The notes beneath the pieces are model-generated. The model did not search any database. It worked only from the letters and a program-made list of their open reading frames with translations, and was not told where the DNA came from. The position numbers and the translations under genes are program-made. From NCBI GenBank assembly GCA_027886175.1, contig JAJNNQ010000002.1, positions 13,051,001-13,115,000 on the forward strand: 64,000 nucleotides of DNA. Direction: 5' to 3'. Positions 13,332 through 24,200 of this stretch are shown piece by piece (position 1 is the stretch's first letter; each line of letters begins with the position of its first letter). The DNA comes from Phylloscopus collybita (taxonomy: Eukaryota; Chordata; Aves; Passeriformes; Phylloscopidae).

Positions 13332-13360
13332 ATTATTATTATTATTACTATTATTATTAA
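13332..13360 (+). repeat. (ATT)n microsatellite, one interruption
   Basis: About nine ATT units with a single ACT interruption. A second trinucleotide tract, (GTT)n, lies at 13453-13472. Confidence 0.9.
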
Positions 13361-14835
13361 GGTGATGCAATTTTAAAAATGGCTTTTGTTTCTATTATAG
13401 AGATTATTTCTAAAATTGCTAAGCAAACTAAGGATTTTCTTTTCCTTTTGTTTTTGTTGTTGTTGTTGTTGTATCTATGGCATATTTCTTAAAGTTCTGT
13501 CTCCCAAGAGTAGTATGTGATAAAGAACAAAGTTCTGTCTACCGATTCTCGTGTGACAGTAAAAACGACACTATTTTGCATTAAAAGTGGAGGGACGCCT
13601 AAATTCAGTCAACACACAAATGGCTCGCATTTAAAATAAAAATAAGGTTAACTTCGATGAGATGGATTTTACTACAGAGCTAGAATGACATATAACTCGG
13701 TGCGAGAACGTAGAGGAGCACGTCGTGTTCCTTAGCGAGGCGGCTGCAGCCGGGGCCTGGCCGGAGCGCAGTTTGACGTTCCTGCGGCCGCGCTGGGATG
13801 CCCTGGGGCGGCTTGTGCAGAGAGCGCCGAGACCGGGCTAACTCGGCATTTCCGATCCCTCGCTTAGAGCCGAGCAGTGCATCAATTTAATCGACTCATT
13901 GAGATGTAAACGAGTTTCCCTAATCAGACATGCTCAAGTGGGTTCTACCCATTGCCTGGGGTGAGCTCGCTTGAGCGGGTCACTGATAATAACTTAAGTC
14001 CACGCAAGGCTTAAACCAGTTCACGTGTCTGCACTTTTCTGCCGGACTAAGTTTCTGAAAAACCTCAGAGAAACGGGGTGGAAATGCCGTCGTGGAGGTG
14101 CCAGGTTCTTACGGTTCTTCACCGGTTTCGGGCAGGTGTCCGTGTTTCCCCTTTATTTAGCACGGACGCGAAGTCGGTTCGGCGGCGCGGGGAGGGTCAG
14201 CGCCCGGCGGGCGGCTGCGGGGCCGCGCTCGGGCCCTGAGGCGAGGGACGCTCCCGGGGCGGCCCCGCCGTCGGACCCCCCACTCGGGGGACGCCGCGCC
14301 GGCCGGGGGCAACGCAGCCCTCCCGGATCGGGATTAATTCAGAGCCCGGCGCCGCTGTCCCGCGGTCTGGTCCCCGCGAGGGCGGAAAGATCGGGGCCGG
14401 CACCTCCCCGCCCCTCTCGCCCAGGTCTCCCAGAGCTGTCACGGTCAGGCGCAGCTCCAGGGGAGGTTCCTCCCGGGGTGAGGGGCTGGGGGCTGCCCCG
14501 ACTTCCTCGCCGCGGCAGGAGCGGAGCGCGGCTCCGAGAGAGCTCGACAGCCGGCGGGCGGAGCGCTGCCGCACCCGCTGATTAAAACCTCCTTTGCTCC
14601 CCACTGCGCCCCCGATCCCAGCGCCCCGATCCGGCTCCGGTGGCTCCGAGCCTTCCCGCGCTCCCGAGCCCGCTCGGGCCGCTCGCAGCGTCCCGCGCTC
14701 CCGAGTCCGCGCCGCCGTGCCCGCGCCGCGCGCGCTCCCCCCGGGCGGCGCCGTGCCCGCGCCCTGCGCGATGCAGTGTGGGAATGGCTGTGGCGCTGGG
14801 GTTGGCTGAAAGAGGCGGCCAGTCGAGGTTTAATG

Positions 14836-14848
14836 TCCGCCATGTTGG
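14836..14848 (+). promoter_or_regulatory. YY1-type motif 1
   Basis: CCGCCATGTTGG matches the YY1 consensus core CGCCATNTT exactly. Its ATG is also the start of a six-codon uORF. Confidence 0.6.
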
Positions 14849-14862
14849 CCGTGGCGTATTGA
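14842..14862 (+). promoter_or_regulatory. Short uORF in EPC1 5' leader (6 codons)
   Basis: The ATG at 14842 has G at -3 and is followed by five sense codons and TGA at 14860-14862 (MLAVAY). It matters only if transcription starts upstream of it, which is likely but not shown. Confidence 0.45.
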
Positions 14863-14978
14863 GCGGAACCGGAGCGGCGGAGGAGCGGAGCCAGCGCCCA
14901 GCCCAGCCGCGCCAGCGGGCGCCGCCGGGCCCCGTGTCGGAGTGCGCCCCGCCCCGCCGGGGGAGCCCCGGTCCCTCC

Positions 14979-15068
14979 ATGAGATCGCTCGGCGGGGTCC
15001 GGCTCTCAGCTCGGAGCGCGCTTGCTGTCGCCCCCCCCTTCCCAGCCGGAGCCGCCATCGCCGCCTAA
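14979..15068 (+). promoter_or_regulatory. 29-codon uORF ending one base before the EPC1 ATG
   Basis: The ATG at 14979 has a weak context (T at -3, A at +4) and opens 29 codons. It closes with TAA at 15066-15068. One base later comes the EPC1 ATG at 15070, with A at -3. Leaky scanning past the weak uORF start, or very close termination and re-initiation, would both be compatible. The frame differs from EPC1. Confidence 0.6.
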
Positions 15069-15069
15069 C

Positions 15070-15222
15070 ATGAGCAAACTGTCGTTCCGGGCCCGGGCGC
15101 TGGATGCGTCCAAGCCGCTGCCCGTCTTCCGCTGCGAGGACCTGCCTGACTTGGCCGAATATGCCTCCATTAACCGGGCCGTGCCGCAGATGCCCACGGG
15201 CATGGAGAAGGAAGAGGAGTCG
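15070..15222 (+). CDS. EPC1: EPC1 coding exon 1 (residues 1-51)
   Basis: It starts at ATG with A at -3 and ends TCG|GTACGT in phase 0. It encodes the first third of the EPL1-type domain. A run of C follows the donor closely (from 15233). Confidence 0.97.
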
Positions 15223-18200
15223 GTACGTGAGACCCCCCCCCCCACTCGGCCGGGTCCCACCATCCCCCCCGCACCCGGGCCCCCACCTTCGCCTCTGCGC
15301 AAGCACAAAATGGCCGCCATCTTCTCCCCACTCTCCCCGCCCGCCGGGAGGGGGGGGACACCCGGGGCGGGAAGGCCCCGAGCCCGGCCGTCCCTCACCG
15401 CGCCCTCCCCCGGAGCTCCCTCACGGCCCCTTCACCCCCCGCTCGTGCCCCGCGGCCGCCGGCGGCCCCTCCGCGGGGCCCCGAAAGGCACAAAGGGGGT
15501 CACGTGACACCGCGGGGCGGCCGCCATTTTGTGTCTCGGTCCTTGGGCCGGGCCTGGTGCGGCAGCCGCGAGGAGCAGACGGGGCCCGGCGGCGGCGCCG
15601 TGCGCGCGCTGCCCCGCCGGGGGGCGCTGCCGAGCCGGACCGCGCCGCGGGGGGCGCGCGGCGGCGGGAGCGCGCGCGGGCCCGGCTGCCCTCCCGGGAG
15701 CGGGGCCCGGTGGGGCCTTTGCCTTTTGCTTTTCTCCTGCTAGAGATAGAAAGTGGGAGGGTTTCTGTTTAGGCTTATCTAAGCCCTGCAAGTGCCTTCA
15801 GACAGGCGCGGTGTAAGTAAAGTTGTGACGTTCCCCATGAAAGTCAGTTCTGAGGCACTACTCAGTCCAAGGAAATCCGTGTTGCAGGCTGAAAGTCTAT
15901 CACTTCCTGCTCGATTTTGCCGTCTCAGTGGAGGATGAAACTTTAAACCATTTTGAACTTCAGGGTCGTTTAATCATTCACTCAGCACTTTCCAAGATAG
16001 GTAAAACAGTCAGTAGCTGTTATTGCTGAAGGTAAAACACTTGGTAACTGTTGTTGTTGAAGGTTCTGTTCTGAAGTGCATTATTTGCAGTGTTGTAAAT
16101 CTTTAATTATTTCCGTAGTATAATCAGTTTTCCCCATCTGTGTGTTAAGCACAGCAAATAGGGAAGTACTGTAGAAATACAGTTATGTAAGCAGGTTTTG
16201 AAATTTGGTGCTAAGAACAAAGGTGACACTAGCTCAGTTGGTTAGAGCAGCGAGCTAATAATGCCAAGGTTGTTGGTTCCATCCTCGTATGGACCATTCA
16301 CTTAAGAGTTGGACTCAATGATCCTTGTGGGTCTCTTCCATCTCAGAGTACTCAGTCATTCTATGACGGTCTCATAGTCCTGAGTTATTCTAGTTGTCAG
16401 ACTTCCATTGTCCTTTGAAGGTGACAGGCTGTAGAGTTTCTGTTCATAGTTTTAGATGTAGCAGTCTTAGAGTTACATTTGTTTTAAGAGAGGTATCGTC
16501 TTCAAATGGAGTTTCCTGTTTGTGGCACTATTGCTCTTAGTTATGGATTCAGTGAATTTTTATGAAATGTCTTCGGGCAGAAAGGTTTCTAGAGAGTAGT
16601 GCACTTTGCATGTTGTCGTAGAGTAACCACTCTCTGAGGCTTTTTTTTTGCGTAACTCTCTACCATTTTAACATAATTTGGTATTTCCAAGTCTTCTGCA
16701 AGTCATAAGTTGCTTTACACATCTGCCAAAGTGTATATAGTGACGTTTAGTGTGTTTTTTAAATTACTATTATTACTTTTTTTCCAATTGGTAGGTTGGG
16801 TTTTTTTGAGTTGTTATGATGTTTATTTTTGTGAAGATGCTTAAAACTTTAGCATGGTAACGATTGAAAAGTGTTTAAGCAGTAGGTAGCAGTGCTCAGG
16901 ATGCGTGTGTTTCTTTTGGGCACAGTAGGTATATTCTGAATTGATTCCTGGAGATTCTGAATATGAGAGAAAGCACCTTTAATTTCCTCTTGTACTAGAA
17001 TTTCAATGTTGTTGTTTGCTATGATGTTTGCTGAGTTTATCTCTCAGTTCAGGAGAGGAAGAGTTTATACATGCATTTATTTATGTAGAAATGTCAGGTT
17101 GCTGTCCATCTCTTTTACTGTTTGCCTGGCAGTTACAACTTTTCAGGCTAGAAAATTACATGAGCTGTCTGTATAGTCTCCCTAAACCCGGACATACATG
17201 TCCTAGGTAAGTAAAAGTAGTCATGGCAAGGAAAAGATTTTAAACATTAATTATAAGACTTGTTTTTGTGGTTAATGTGATGCTGTTGTTCCATAGATTT
17301 AGCTTTGAGGGTTAGCTCTAGGAGTAAGTAGACACTTCCCACAGCTGAAATCTACTCCCGCATTTATTTTGAATATATGTGTACACACAACATACACCCC
17401 CAAAAGAAATTTGTTTGCCATCAGTAATCACAAGTGACTTTCTGAATCTTTTTAGAACTTTCTTACATAAAGTAGTTGCCATTAAACTCTTGTTCCTTAT
17501 TGTTTCTGCAGACTTGATAAATTTCCTTTTGTCTCTCTTGCCCTAAAAAGCTTTCTCTTCAGTTTATATTAGCCCAATTCTATGACTTAAGTTGTGGCAA
17601 ACCTCATAGGTTTAATACCGTAGTGTGTTCTGTTTCCCAAACATCAGGCCATGCAGGATTTTGGAAATTTGGTAGTTTGTATTATGTAGCTGAAGACTTG
17701 AGTTGGAGGATTTTTTCCTTAATGCTTACAAAAATCATGTTTTTGTTACAAACAGGTGGCAAAAGTGTCCATAAAATTCTGGAGGAGAGGGTGTCTTCAA
17801 CTAGTGTAAATTAGCATTTTTAACTTTTTATAAATAGAATTCTAACATTGGTTTGAGTTTTGCATAAATGTAATTTTAAATGAACAGATATTTGGAGCTA
17901 AGAGCTCTCCTCTTGACTAAATAACTTTCCCTAGGGAAAAATGCAATCAAAGAGATTTAATATTCAGGCATCGAGTCACAAGATATTTATATGACTAATT
18001 ACTGTTTTGATGCACAAAAAGAATCTTATTTTGCTTCCCTTTCATCTTAACTTTCTCCCATCCTGTTCCTACAAATCATAAATAGCGAAAATAGTGCATT
18101 TTCCTTATTACAACTGGAAACTTCAGAAGTGATATTCTCTAAGAGTCTTCTGAAGGAAAAACAACCTTGCTGAGTCTGTGGGAGTTGTAAAATATGCAGT

Positions 18201-21200
18201 TGATCCAGGGATATAGTAACCCTTTTAAAGGAAGTGACAGCTAAGGGCCTTTTTAGTTCTGTTACAAGTAGAGTCTGCCTTGTTCCAAGCCATGGCTTCA
18301 GTCAGTGGTTTTGTTTGGAGGTAAAGGACTAGTAAAAAAACCTCGTTGACATGCAGACAGTGGTACTGGAGGTTACCAACTGATTCTGTGTTCTGACAGT
18401 TGGTTTAGCTGCCAGGTTTCTGAGATAAACGCATCGTGGCTGTTGCCAAGTCTGTTGCTACATATAAGAAACTGAAAAGTATCATGAGACATACACATCT
18501 GAAAAAAACCCCTTCAAAATGTAATGAATCTTCTTATGTAACAACTAAACATCCACTGTATTATTTCGAAATGCTTTTTTTGAGCAAAACAGATGCTTAA
18601 TGCTGTAATTTTGAGAACCAGACAACAGACCACCGTTAATAATGCAGTAATGTAGATTTGGCTATCAAGTCTATTGATGACTGTGATTAAGCAAGTAGGT
18701 GGAGTAGATTTGTTTATCATTTATAAAGGGCTTTTTAAAAGGTGTTGTGTGTCTTGTGGTTTTCTGTTTCTGAGGAGGATGTTCTTTTCTTTTAAATAGA
18801 AATTCAAATTCTAGACTGAAAAGAGACAGCTGGAAAAGCAGAGCAGAGGTAACTTTAGTTAAGCAAGATAAAAAGTGAAAAAATATGACAGACTGAAGCT
18901 TTTTGAACATGTTCAGTGACATTTCAGAAAGAAACATGCATAGCTCTACAGGCAGCCTAGATTTGATGGCCTCCAACCAAACCAAGGAAAACTACAAAGT
19001 TTATTTTCCTTGCATATTTTGAAAGGAAAGTAGAAAGAACATACTCTACATCCCTAGCCTCTAGATTCTCTTAAAAAATAGAATTGGGGAGGGGGGGTCT
19101 GAGGAAGGGGTGTTGAGGCTTTGTGGATAATTTTTCAAATATATCCTTATGGAAAATGAGTATAGTTAGCTAGGTTTTTGGGTTTTTTAAGGGAGTTTTA
19201 AAAAGAAACAAAGCTTTGTGTTTGAAGGGCACCATGTCAACATTATAAGGCATTTTTAAAATATTGGGAAGTTAAAATTTCTTAGTTGAAGCAGTGCCCT
19301 AGTAAAGATTAGCATGAGCAGAGATACTTTTAATTAAGTCCCTTAGATCTGAGAAAGTAATTACCTGATAGAAAAAATTGTCTGTATTGGTGACATTTCT
19401 AGAGTTAATATCAGCCCTAGGGTTGTGGGAATTATCATGAGTTTGTGGCTGGGAGTTTGTTTGACTTTTTCCTTGAGTGAGTTTGTTATCCTCATGTAAA
19501 TTCTGCTAGTACTATGGTCTGCTAAGGTTTTGGATGTTAGTTTTGATTTTTGTCTTCTGTGTATTCAAGTTCGTATAGGTTAGATACCCTTTTTCCCTCA
19601 GGTCAAGTTTTTTAAATGCCAGTGTCTCTGGCATTGGGTGTTGAGGGAAGAGAGAGTTTTGTTTTATTGAATTGTTCCTAACTCCCTCTTCTGGCTGGGA
19701 TCCTGGGCTGATGATGAGTCGTTTTCCTCACCTTGGCTCTGGAGTAGCTGCCTGCTTGTCCTGCTAGATTTCTGACAGTGATGCACTATGTGGAGTTGTT
19801 TTCTTGTGGATCACAGTTTAAATTTAAAGCTTGATTTCTAATTTTAGTTAGTGTTGCTAGTTACAGATAGAAGAATTAAGCACTCAGAGTCCAAAATTAT
19901 AATGTGTACAGCTGTTCATTCAGTTCTTACTGTTTTCCTTTTATATGTGTCATGGTGTAATTGACAGCTTGCACAGCGGGTAGAATTTAAGTCTGTATGT
20001 GTAATTATCATTTCTGGATACTGTCATACTCTGTCACCTGGTTTTTGAGCAAACTGTTGAAATACTTTAAACTGTGCTTTTGATCTCTTTAAATCCACAA
20101 TTGTATTATCTGTCCTGCCCTGGCTTTGTTTAAGAAAAGCTTATTTGTTAAAATTTCATTATTAGATGTAATTTTCCCCCTTCTTTCCCCTTCAGCATGA
20201 CCTGTCAGTATTTGCTAAATGCTATGGGAGACCCAGTAAGATAAGCTAATGTTCATTGAAATGCTTCAGAACACTTCAAACATATTTTCTAATAGGATGT
20301 GTCTTAATTTAACAAAGCACTACATGGTGAATTTTCATTGACGCACTTTGGATGGGCTCAAGGATCACATCCTTTCCATGGAACTGCCTTAGGCACTGCT
20401 AGCACAGATCTCTGCCAAGCCATATCTGCACAGAAAAATGTCTTTCTCCTCCCAAATCCATACTGCAGGCATTGGGAGGCCTATTGGTTTAGCATACAAA
20501 GATGAATTCTGCATAGGCTTCTTTTTCCAGATTTTGCTTTTCAAAACACAAGGATTTTTTTGCCAGATGTGTTATTGTGGAAGTGTAATGATTGTGAATT
20601 AAAGATGTTTAGGAAGGGGAGGAAAGGATGCCCATTGCTCTTTCAAACTCTATTGATCTGCACTGCACCATATCCAGGGTCTCTTGCTGCTGAAACAGCT
20701 GTTTTTAGTTTATCAAGGGAAAAAGTTGGTAATGAATGTGCAAAAAGGCACCCATATATTACCATCTAAGCCCTAATGAATTCAAAATGTGTGAAGCAAA
20801 CATGTAGCTGAAGTGTAGTGAGTCAGTATATGAATAGTGTTAACTTATATATGGAAATTTCACTAAGGGGTCTCCATTTTTTTTTTTGTTTATTACATTC
20901 TTGCCAGCTTAAGAAACTCATTCTGTGAGTGCATCCATAAAAGTGTATATTTCTAATTGTGTGCATGGTACTCTTAAATAACCACTCTTAAGTAACAAGT
21001 ACTCTTAAAATAACCACTGCCTTACTGACACATGATTCATGGATATTGAGTATTTTAGAATCTTGTTGGGTCCATTAGAATTACATGAATGTAAAATCAT
21101 AGCAGGTACTGTAACTGAATCTTTAGTTTCCAGTCTGGGCTTGGTTGTTGTTTTGTTTTGTTTCATTTTGTTGTTTGTTTGGTTTGGTTTTTGTTTGGTG

Positions 21201-24200
21201 GGGGGGTTTGTTTGTTTGTTGTGTTTTGGGGTCTTGTGTTTTGTTTGTTTATTATGGGGGTTTGTGTTTGTTTTTTTTTCTTTGATGCAGTGTTAGGAAA
21301 CTCTGTGAAGCTTTTTGCTTACTAACAGAAGAAAATCGGTGCCCCCCTCTGCAGCTGTAGAAGTCCTGAAATCTTAAGCAGAACAACTGATTTCCTTTAG
21401 TAGTCTCTTTTTAGAAAAGGACAACTGAAACATTAAAGGATTTTGAAATAAATGGGGAGAGTAGAGACACCTCTTTTTGCACAGTCTTTGATTCATGAGT
21501 CCTGTAAACTGAGAGAGAATTGTTTTGTTTATGTTGTGTTCCCCTTTGTGCATCTTTTCTGCTGAACTCATACCAAAGCCATTAATTTTGTATGTCAGTC
21601 TAACTTTTTTTAGTCCATAATTTTAAATACAGTGAACTCGTAGATTAGATTTACAATAATCTGCATGTTCGATAGGAGGGGAACACAAAAACAAGGGCTT
21701 TTTGCAATTTTGTCTAAAGTAACAATCTACAGATAACCTCAGTTTGTAGCTGGAAGAGATTTTTCTGTGAGCTCATGTCATGACCTTAACTTTACTGTTT
21801 AGTTTGATACTGAGCTTAGTCATTCGCATATTTACTTCACATATAGCTGTGTGAAAAAGATTTGAAATGCTTAGAATTTTGAGAGAAAAAAATGCGGCAG
21901 CTCATGACAAGTGGTGCCAAATTTCAAGTGTAAGATTAATAGCGATGACTTCCTGCATATTCCATCTTTAAAGTTACACCAAAGTTTTCTGTTCTGTTAG
22001 CTGTTATTTAAGTTATATTTCTTCTGTGCACCTGAGCATTCATGCAAGTTAGGAAATCTGGCAGATCATGAGGAGTAGCTTCTATAGCAAGCAATTCATG
22101 CACCACCTTCAGCTGCCTAAAGCATGTTAATCCTGCAATGCAAAACCCACCTGTAGCAGCAGTGCTCCCTTTAAAATCAGAGGGATGGTGGTGGCATAGA
22201 CTTCTATTACAGGTTGGTGCAATTTAAGTCTGGAATGAGATTGAGTAAATTTTGTTTCTGGTTTCTCACTGGTATGGGCCTTCATCTATGAAGAGGATGT
22301 ATAGATTATGGCTTTGGGATTTGACAACTTCCTGGAAGCTGACAGTGCTGTGTAAAAGTTGAGGAATCATGATGTATGTTCTGTCATTACACCAGAGGGA
22401 AGTCAGGCACTAACTTGAAGTTGTAAACAGTGGACTGCCATGAAAACGGTTCTGTATATGCTGTCAGTTAAGCATGTGGTAATGGTCAAGGTGTGTACAC
22501 TCTAAAGTAAATTCTCTTGAAATTAAAGAGGCTATGAATTGGCAGACTTCAATTAGATTATTGTCTATAATAGTAATATTGAAAGAGGTTTTTCCTTTTG
22601 AAAGCAGGATAATTAAGACATTTTCAATAATCTTAGTGGCATGAAGCTGTGTCAAGTAATGTTTAGGGTGGCTATTAGCAAAAGCATCTTCATTCAGAGT
22701 ACAGTTGGGCACTGGAACAGGTTCCCCATGGAAGTGGTCACTGCACCAAACCTGACAGAGTTCAAGAAGCATCCATCTGGACGGTGTTCTCAGGTACATG
22801 GTGTAACTCTTGGGATTGTTCTGGGCAAAGCCAGGATTTGGACTTGATGATGCCTGTGGGTCTCCTCCAACTCTGATATATATTCCATCTCTCTTCTGTG
22901 ACTCTACGAGTCACAAAAAGCAATATACAAAAGTGGTATACAAAAGCAGTATAGTTCCTCTTAAGAAAGCTGTTCCAGGAAAGTTGTAGGTGGACTACTC
23001 TTACAGAATCCATTTGATGTATGTTTTGTCAGCTTATTTTTAAAAACCCTGTTGTGCACATCCCAATATTGTACACAGAGAAGGTGTGTAACAGCAGTGG
23101 CTTTCTGCATAGCAGAGTTAACTACAGTGAGACCAATTGCCAATGTTCACACTTGAGGTTAAAAAGATGAGATGTACTTAGTACTCACTCACTTGCAATG
23201 AGCATGTTTAACAGTTGGAAGAGTTTGAAAATGTGTCTCAAATTGTTTATATTAAGCCAGGGAAAAGAGGACATATATTTGCCCACAAATATAACTTTGT
23301 TAGCAGTGTTCTTGAGAGCACAAGAAGTAATACAACTGGCAGGGATTTGGAGGAGAGGAACTGTAAATCATTTTAAAGTCAGATTTGTATGGAAAGGCTT
23401 TACCTTCTGGGGATTATCACAGCTGGCCTTGAAGAGGAGCCCCAAAATGTTATCTTCCCGACTCTTCTTCAGCTTTCATCCATCATATAGTGTATTTCAG
23501 CAAAGGATTGGGTATTAATTGTATACAGAAGAATTTGAATAATGGTAGGGAAAATAATGCAGTAACCTTAATGTTGGTGAAGCATAGTGATGTGTCCTTG
23601 GTTTTCTTTTCTTTTTAATAGCTAACATTCTGTATTTATTCCAGTAAAATTTTAGTTATTCATAGGAACCTGCCTAGTATTAATTTACGTCAGGCAGGAA
23701 GAATATGCAATGTAGCAAGCCCTTAAATCTGCTGATCTTTTCATTGGGTAGACCACTTTGCTTGTAGCCATCACAATAATTGTGCCCTGATTATATGATT
23801 ATATTCCTCAGAAATGTATGTGCAATTATTTAGCAGTTAATTAAGGGTATTTAGTCTGAGTTTTGAATACCTCTAAGTCAATGCATTATTTTTTCAAGTT
23901 TTTGTTTTATAGGACCAAGTAAATGTTTTTATGTATGGGTATCTGCTCTGTTAGAACAGAACATTGTAATTGGCAGGCCGTAAGTGTATATAATAAGTTA
24001 CTTGTTTTTTTTTCTACTACTTTTCCACATTGTATTTGTAAGAGGAAACACTAGCTTTAGTATCAAGGAACACATCAAATGACTGATGTACCAGGCAGAA
24101 GATGCTGGCTGCTGCTCTTGTGTCTGTAGATGTACTCTTCCTGTTCAATGAGTATGCTTTGCTCTCCCATCCACTTGTATGTGTGTATTTCTCTGTATTC

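Larger units (their letters stand above)
1700..13690. other. Non-coding interval between the two CpG islands
   Basis: About 12 kb without a supportable gene. It is AT-rich with many homopolymer and simple tracts, listed separately, and no CR1 fragment that I recognise. The segment 8640-9600 is especially AT-rich and free of obvious repeats, so it could hold conserved non-coding sequence, but conservation cannot be judged here. If the upstream exon is real, this interval is part of a long EPC1 5' intron. Confidence 0.6.
14150..15720 (+). promoter_or_regulatory. EPC1: Main EPC1 CpG-island promoter
   Basis: About 1.6 kb of very GC- and CpG-rich sequence surrounds the EPC1 start codon. It has many GC boxes and no TATA box that I can place. 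Smaller CpG-rich patches begin near 13710. The exact transcription start is not determinable. The first YY1-type motif (14836) is a likely landmark just downstream of a start, because YY1 sites often sit there in TATA-less promoters (general knowledge). Long open frames here on both strands are composition effects. Confidence 0.85.

Noticed and set aside
14025..15790. Several 100-220-codon frames on both strands in the main CpG island
   Set aside because: High GC removes stops in all frames. Only the frame from 15070 to 15222 matches a known protein.
16223..16296. Functional tRNA-Ile gene
   Set aside because: The anticodon AAT and A box are readable, but the acceptor stem does not pair, the B box is altered and the sequence runs straight into a CR1-like tail. 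It is a SINE head.
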